A stretch of DNA of 11,739 nt from Actinomycetota bacterium. Its GTDB lineage: Bacteria; Actinomycetota; Actinomycetes; Actinomycetales; Microbacteriaceae. Below the pieces are notes generated by a model. It had not been told where the DNA came from and made no database searches. It saw only the letters and a list, made by a program, of their open reading frames with translations. Below, one piece after another: positions 6,160 to 11,739 of the stretch; position 1 is the stretch's first letter, and each line of letters opens with the position of its first letter. The stretch covers positions 1 through 11,739 of the forward strand of contig WLFI01000008.1 of NCBI GenBank assembly GCA_009703845.1. Direction: 5' to 3'. The position numbers and the translations under genes are program-made.

Positions 6160-7662
6160 CTAAGACTTGGGTACTAGCCCAACTCCGATCGGAATTTCTC
6201 TAATCCACGCCTCGTCTGGAACATCTAGACGCTTGTAGCGACTGAGAATTTTGGCAAAGAACGTCGTTGAACCACCGCCGTCAACCGTGACGGCATCGGT
6301 TGCTCCAAGGCTCTTGAGAACATCACCGAGTTGATGAATGGTCGACCCGCCTTGACGAAAACCAAAATCGTTTATGTTTACTCCACTGCTTGAGGTGGCC
6401 AGCCAGATTTTGCCCGTTGCGTTGTTCCAAGCGATGCTCGTTCGAGGCCGAATCTGTTCGCTGCGGTCGTCGCAAACTTCGATGTTCACGCCAAGGTCAA
6501 GCACCTTGTTTCCCCTGCCCGATGCCGACGTAATCTTCTTGCCGCTCACGCTTTTGTACTCGTTTTCGATAACTAGCGTCGACCAGGTGAGTGCGTCACG
6601 ATAAAACGCCTCGCCGTCAGTGCCCAGCTGAAGCACAGAGCCACCCGCTGGAACAACAACCGGGCTGCCTCCCCAATACTTTTTGACCACTCGGTTAGTC
6701 GAATCTAAAACGATGGTGAAGCTTCCTTGTGTGGTCGCACGAGATTTAGTGAAGTTCGAATCGAAAAGCGTTATGCCCGGACCCGTAGCTTCGTAGTTCA
6801 CAGCGCGAATAGTGAGCACCTTGGTCTTGGAGCGAGCCTTGCCATAAGCCCAAACGCGATCAGCCACCATTTCGGTGACCAGCGCAGGGGCAGCCGGCAG
6901 CTTGAAGCTCACCCTTTGGCCAAGTTTCAATTTTTTGATTCGTGATGCCGGTGTGCCGCTGGCGATAATCAATATTCCAGACTTCGGTTTCGCCGTTGTG
7001 CCGCTGACAAACAGCTTAGAAACCACATTGTTAACCAGTAACACGGCTGCCGTGTTAGCAGGCAGGCTTGTGACTGCAGCCGCCGGCGTGTAGGCCGTGG
7101 CAGCCGAGGTGCCGCTCAAAGTGGGTTGGTTCACTCCAGAAACATTGAATGAGATGGTTCCGACTTTGAAGTTGGAGACACCCGAGTAAGGGTTCTTTGG
7201 GTCGAACGGAGAAGTGCTTACGCCAACTACGTTGGTTGGTTCGCGTGGTGCGTAGATCAGCTTGCCATTGACAATCATTGCCGAGTACGGCATTCGCGAT
7301 CCCTCGTTGTAGTAATCGGTGTTGACGTAGGCGAGGGCGTTGATGTTTTCGGCGAGTGTCGCCTGCTGCGAATATTCACCGACCTTTGAAGTTGTGGCCT
7401 TGAAGTCGACTTTTGAAAGCGACGAAGCGGCGATCGTGAATTTCGCGTTGTAAGGGCCATTGTTAGCAACGCCCGGTTCGAAATTGGTTTGGGTCAGAGT
7501 CACCGCGTTCGCGAGAATTTGAGTGGATGTTGAACCGTCGCTCAAATTGGGTGCTGTCATGCAAGATTGGTTCACGGCAAGAGCGGGGTTCGAAACCGAA
7601 GAAGCTGCGACAAATGCGGCAACTCCCAGAGCTGCCAAAAGACGCTTTCTCGTTTTACCCAT
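6160..7662 (-). CDS. Secreted phosphodiester glycosidase family protein (NAGPA/DUF2233)
   Basis: A 500-aa exported protein. Residues 1-29 are a Sec signal peptide (KTRKR, hydrophobic core, ALA before Val30). A NAGPA-type fold follows: AYVNTDYYNEGSRMPYSAMIVNGKLIYAP (111-139) resembles the NGDYF...P...GV..dGel start, and ISFNVSGVNQ (170-179) the following strand; RPRTSIA (405-411) and VTVDGGGST (458-466) are the C-terminal hallmark motifs. Relatives cleave GlcNAc-1-phosphodiesters (the mammalian lysosomal uncovering enzyme) or act on bacterial exopolysaccharide and wall glycans; the substrate here is unknown. About 220 Ala/Thr/Val-rich residues lie between the two halves of the signature. There is no LPXTG motif or C-terminal anchor, so it is released or loosely bound. 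TAGCCT (7677-7672) lies 9 nt before ATG with no SD: near-leaderless. One gene, no partner visible. Confidence 0.82.
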   Translation of the reverse strand: MGKTRKRLLAALGVAAFVAASSVSNPALAVNQSCMTAPNLSDGSTSTQILANAVTLTQTNFEPGVANNGPYNAKFTIAASSLSKVDFKATTSKVGEYSQQATLAENINALAYVNTDYYNEGSRMPYSAMIVNGKLIYAPREPTNVVGVSTSPFDPKNPYSGVSNFKVGTISFNVSGVNQPTLSGTSAATAYTPAAAVTSLPANTAAVLLVNNVVSKLFVSGTTAKPKSGILIIASGTPASRIKKLKLGQRVSFKLPAAPALVTEMVADRVWAYGKARSKTKVLTIRAVNYEATGPGITLFDSNFTKSRATTQGSFTIVLDSTNRVVKKYWGGSPVVVPAGGSVLQLGTDGEAFYRDALTWSTLVIENEYKSVSGKKITSASGRGNKVLDLGVNIEVCDDRSEQIRPRTSIAWNNATGKIWLATSSSGVNINDFGFRQGGSTIHQLGDVLKSLGATDAVTVDGGGSTTFFAKILSRYKRLDVPDEAWIREIPIGVGLVPKS

Positions 7663-7773
7663 AACGCTTTTAGGCTACTCGCTCCGCTTACGAAAATCGT
7701 ACGAGCCCACTGAGAAAATGCCCAAAACCTTGGGCTAGGCTGGCTGTATTCGATGCAAGTTCAAGGGAGAACA
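7663..7773. promoter_or_regulatory. Divergent promoters with hairpin operator candidate upstream of the decarboxylase
   Basis: Minus strand: TAGCCT (7677-7672) is the likely -10 of the glycosidase gene. Plus strand: TAGGCT (7736-7741) is the likely -10 of the decarboxylase operon, start expected near 7748. Immediately before it GCCCAA-AACC-TTGGGC (7720-7735) is a perfect 6-bp inverted repeat occupying the spacer, and AGCCCA at 7704-7709 offers a second partner for TGGGCT (7732-7736 with flanking base). AAGGGAG (7763-7769) is a good ribosome-binding site 4 nt before ATG 7774. Confidence 0.45.
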
Positions 7774-9159
7774 ATGCCCACCGGTAGGCCAAAGATGCAT
7801 GCCACCTCGCCCGAAACCCTTGCCCTCCGTGAGGCTGTTCTTAGCTACGCGAGGGCCCGCATGGAGTATGACCCAGCCCCGCTAGACGCGCCAGACACTC
7901 TCGAAAACCTGCAACGCCTCGCTCCCGACACCGTAAACGAAAAAGGGCTCGGCGGCCAAGCCGCTCTAAGTCTGTTTGCCGAAGTTTTGGCTCCCGCATG
8001 CCTCAGTACCGACCATCCGGGTTATTTGAGCTTCATTCCCACCGCGCCAACCGAAGCAGCAACACTCTTTGACTTGGTCGTTTCGGCATCTTCGATTTAC
8101 GGCGGATCTTGGATGGAGGGTGCTGGCGCTGTTTATGCCGAAAACGAGGTGCTGGCGTGGCTAGCCCGCGAGGTTGGGTTTGATGAGAGCGCCGGTGGTG
8201 TCTTCGTTCAAGGTGGAACTTTAGGAAACCTTTCTGCCCTCGTTGCGGCGAGACACACAGCCGAAGCAAAGCTTGCCGCGGACGGCAAATCTAGACCAGC
8301 CAGATGGAAGTTCGTGTGCTCGAAAGAGGCTCACTCGTCACTTAAAGCAGCTGCCAGAGTCATGGACGTCGACGTTGTCTTGGCCGAGGTTGACGGTGAA
8401 GGAAGACTCAGAGGTCAAGCGGTGCTGGACGCGCTGGAATCGGCTGGAGATGGCGTATTTGCGATTGTCTCAACCGCCGGCACAACCAACTTTGGCATCG
8501 TCGACAGGTTACGAGAAGTCGGAGAAATCGCCAACGCGGCAGGCATTTGGTATCACGTCGATGGCGCTTACGGTTTGGCTGGAATTCTCAGCGACAAAAC
8601 CAAATATCTTTTCGATGGAACCGAACTAGCCGACTCTTTCATCGTCGACCCGCACAAGTGGCTGTTCGCTCCTTTCGACGCCTGTGCGCTGGTGTACCGA
8701 AATCCAGCACTCGCTAAAGCCGCTCACACGCAACACGGCGAGTACCTAGACACCCTGACCGACTCAGGCGATTGGAACCCGAGCGATTACGCCTATAACC
8801 TGACCCGTCGCGTTCGCGGGCTACCGCTCTGGTTTTCGCTAGCCACGCACGGCGTAGGGGCTTATCGTGAGGCGGTCAGCGACAACATCCAAGTTGCTTC
8901 TGAAATCGCCGAGGTGATTCGAAACAACCCCAAGCTAAAGCTAGTTCGAGAACAGGAACTCAGTGTTGTCGTATTTGAGCGTGAAGGTTGGTCGCTCAAA
9001 GATTATGAACGTTGGAGTGACTATCTATTGCACGAGGGCATTGGCTTAGTCGTGCCTAGTTCGCATTTGGGCAAGCCAAATACAAGGTTCGCCATCGTGA
9101 ATCCCCAGACCACCACCGAACTACTAATCAAGATTCTCGACACCATGGAGCAAATGTGA
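7774..9159 (+). CDS. Group II PLP-dependent amino acid decarboxylase, candidate arginine decarboxylase
   Basis: A 461-aa fold-type I enzyme of the aromatic-amino-acid/glutamate decarboxylase group. Counting from ATG 7774: His187 in KEAHSSLKAA stacks on PLP, Asp263 in YHVDGAYG binds the pyridine nitrogen, Lys295 in VDPHKWLF is the Schiff-base lysine, and FVQGGTLGN (144-152) holds the phosphate. The region GDWNPSDYAYNLTRR replaces the mobile catalytic loop area. ATG 7774 is chosen over 7753 because AAGGGAG precedes it and 7753 lacks any SD. Its stop overlaps the amidase start by four bases (GTGA), and agmatine deiminase follows, so L-arginine is the substrate the context suggests. The family also includes decarboxylases for Tyr/Trp, His, diaminobutyrate and Lys (DesA), so a basic substrate is plausible but unproven. 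Confidence 0.88.
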   Translation: MPTGRPKMHATSPETLALREAVLSYARARMEYDPAPLDAPDTLENLQRLAPDTVNEKGLGGQAALSLFAEVLAPACLSTDHPGYLSFIPTAPTEAATLFDLVVSASSIYGGSWMEGAGAVYAENEVLAWLAREVGFDESAGGVFVQGGTLGNLSALVAARHTAEAKLAADGKSRPARWKFVCSKEAHSSLKAAARVMDVDVVLAEVDGEGRLRGQAVLDALESAGDGVFAIVSTAGTTNFGIVDRLREVGEIANAAGIWYHVDGAYGLAGILSDKTKYLFDGTELADSFIVDPHKWLFAPFDACALVYRNPALAKAAHTQHGEYLDTLTDSGDWNPSDYAYNLTRRVRGLPLWFSLATHGVGAYREAVSDNIQVASEIAEVIRNNPKLKLVREQELSVVVFEREGWSLKDYERWSDYLLHEGIGLVVPSSHLGKPNTRFAIVNPQTTTELLIKILDTMEQM

Positions 9160-10150
9160 AGCTGACCCTCGCGCCTGCCGCCGCCCCGCTTTCAAGAGTC
9201 AAAGACGCCGATCGTTCACCGGTTCGAGTTGCCCTCGTGCAAACCAGATGGCACGCGTCGCCAGAAGAGCACCTTGAAAAATTGAACGAAGGCATCGCTA
9301 TGGCAGCCGAAGCGGGGGCGTCGATTGTGTTTTTGCAGGAGTTGACGCTGAGTCGCTACCCGGCCGACACTCGACCAACGGGCATTCCGAATGAGCTCGC
9401 CGAGCCCCTAGCCGATGGTCCCACCTACCGCTTCGCTGCCGCTGCTGCGTCAAAGCACGGCGTCATCGTTCACGCCTCGCTCTATGAGCACCAGCCGTTC
9501 GCCGACGGCCGCGGACTCAACACGGCGATCATGGTGCACCCCAATGGAACCTTGCTTGCTCGCACCCCGAAACTGCACATTCCAGTAACTGCTGGCTATT
9601 ACGAAGACGAGTACTTTCAACCAGGCCCGGCGCTCGGTGAGCCGTACCCGGTTTATACAACCGACCTTTCGGGCACCGTGGCTCGAATCGGGCTTCCAAC
9701 CTGCTGGGATGAATGGTTTCCAGAGGTTGCGCGCAACTATTCGTTGAGAGGCGCAGAGATACTGGCCTACCCCACCGCCATCGGTTCTGAGCCAGACCAC
9801 CCAGATTTTGACACCGAGCCACTTTGGCGTTCGGTTATCGTCGGCAACGGAATCGCAAATGGCACATTCATGGTGGTGCCAAACCGTTGGGGTAATGAAG
9901 GTGCACTGAATTTTTATGGCTCGAGCTTCATAAGCGACCCATACGGGCGAATTTTGGCGCGGGCTGCTCGCGAGGGTGACGAAGTTTTGGTGGCAGATCT
10001 CGACCTTGACCAGCGACGCGACTGGCTTGATCTCTTTCCGTTCTTGGCAACCCGTCGCCCCGACACCTACTCAAAATTAATCGAACCGGTGTCGAACCCG
10101 CGTTCTGATAACGGTGATGGCGTCGAGGGCGGCATTGCTGGAGTTGGCAA

Positions 10151-10154
<4 letters not shown>
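9156..10154 (+). CDS. aguB: Nitrilase-superfamily amidase, probable N-carbamoylputrescine amidase
   Basis: A 332-aa C-N hydrolase with the complete catalytic set: Glu62 in FLQELTLSRYP, Lys139 in RTPKLHIP, Cys183 in LPTCWDEWFPE, with Glu150/Glu152 in GYYEDEYF. CWDEWFPEVAR, RGAEILAYPTAIGSEP (198-213) and VVPNRWG are close to AguB, which hydrolyses N-carbamoylputrescine to putrescine, CO2 and ammonia. Departures from AguB as I recall it are KLHIP instead of KSHIP and QELTLSRYP instead of QELFxxPYF, so substrate is not certain. It has an N-terminal extension of about 20 residues before the first strand VRVALVQ. GTG (9156) overlaps the decarboxylase stop, and its own TGA overlaps the ATG of aguA: translational coupling in both directions. 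Confidence 0.82.

Positions 10155-11739
<1,585 letters not shown>

Noticed and set aside
7753..7773. Upstream ATG start for the decarboxylase
   Set aside because: The 7 extra codons include the good AAGGGAG ribosome-binding site of the ATG at 7774, and the upstream ATG has no SD of its own.
9450..9822. Long minus-strand open frames inside aguB
   Set aside because: They are shadows of the amidase gene: no start signal, odd Trp/Arg/Cys composition and no family resemblance, whereas the plus frame has all catalytic motifs.

Overview
The window reads like chromosomal DNA of an actinobacterium, most likely a small-genome member of the Microbacteriaceae (the freshwater Luna/Rhodoluna type is my best guess). 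The reasons are the actinobacterial character of the proteins (truncated haemoglobin O, TesB, EttA with a second SSB, the ArgG subfamily), moderate GC judged by eye, GTG starts, TANNNT-type -10 boxes placed directly before start codons, and very tight packing. The taxonomy is inference. No gene-free stretch exceeds 130 bases. I see no tRNA, rRNA, IS element, CRISPR array or phage gene.

Left part (1-4795): the end of a group II truncated haemoglobin gene (glbO) meets, tail to tail, an uncharacterised 223-aa protein gene. A divergent promoter region follows, then the acyl-CoA thioesterase gene tesB. tesB ends tail to tail with a leftward series: msrA (methionine sulfoxide reductase), a small SSB paralogue, and ettA (ABC-F translation factor). 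Both tail-to-tail pairs overlap by four bases in a shared CTAG.

Middle part (4796-7662): a divergent promoter with a palindromic -10 separates msrA from a rightward pair, a 10-TM EamA/DMT exporter and a thioredoxin. Facing them is a leftward gene for a secreted protein of the phosphodiester glycosidase (NAGPA/DUF2233) family.

Right part (7663-11739): three genes overlap by 4 bases each and form an evident operon: a group II PLP-dependent amino acid decarboxylase, a nitrilase-superfamily amidase resembling N-carbamoylputrescine amidase (AguB), and an agmatine deiminase (AguA). Read together they suggest an arginine -> agmatine -> N-carbamoylputrescine -> putrescine route, in which the first step would be done by a decarboxylase family not normally credited with arginine decarboxylation. 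The next gene, starting 28 bases later behind an inverted repeat and its own probable promoter, is argG (argininosuccinate synthase, cut by the window end), so arginine synthesis and a putative arginine-consuming polyamine route lie side by side. This is the most interesting part of the window.

A regulatory theme also recurs: most intergenic regions carry TAGGCT, TAGCCT or a close relative as the probable -10, several times 7-9 bases before the start codon, suggesting leaderless or near-leaderless mRNAs.
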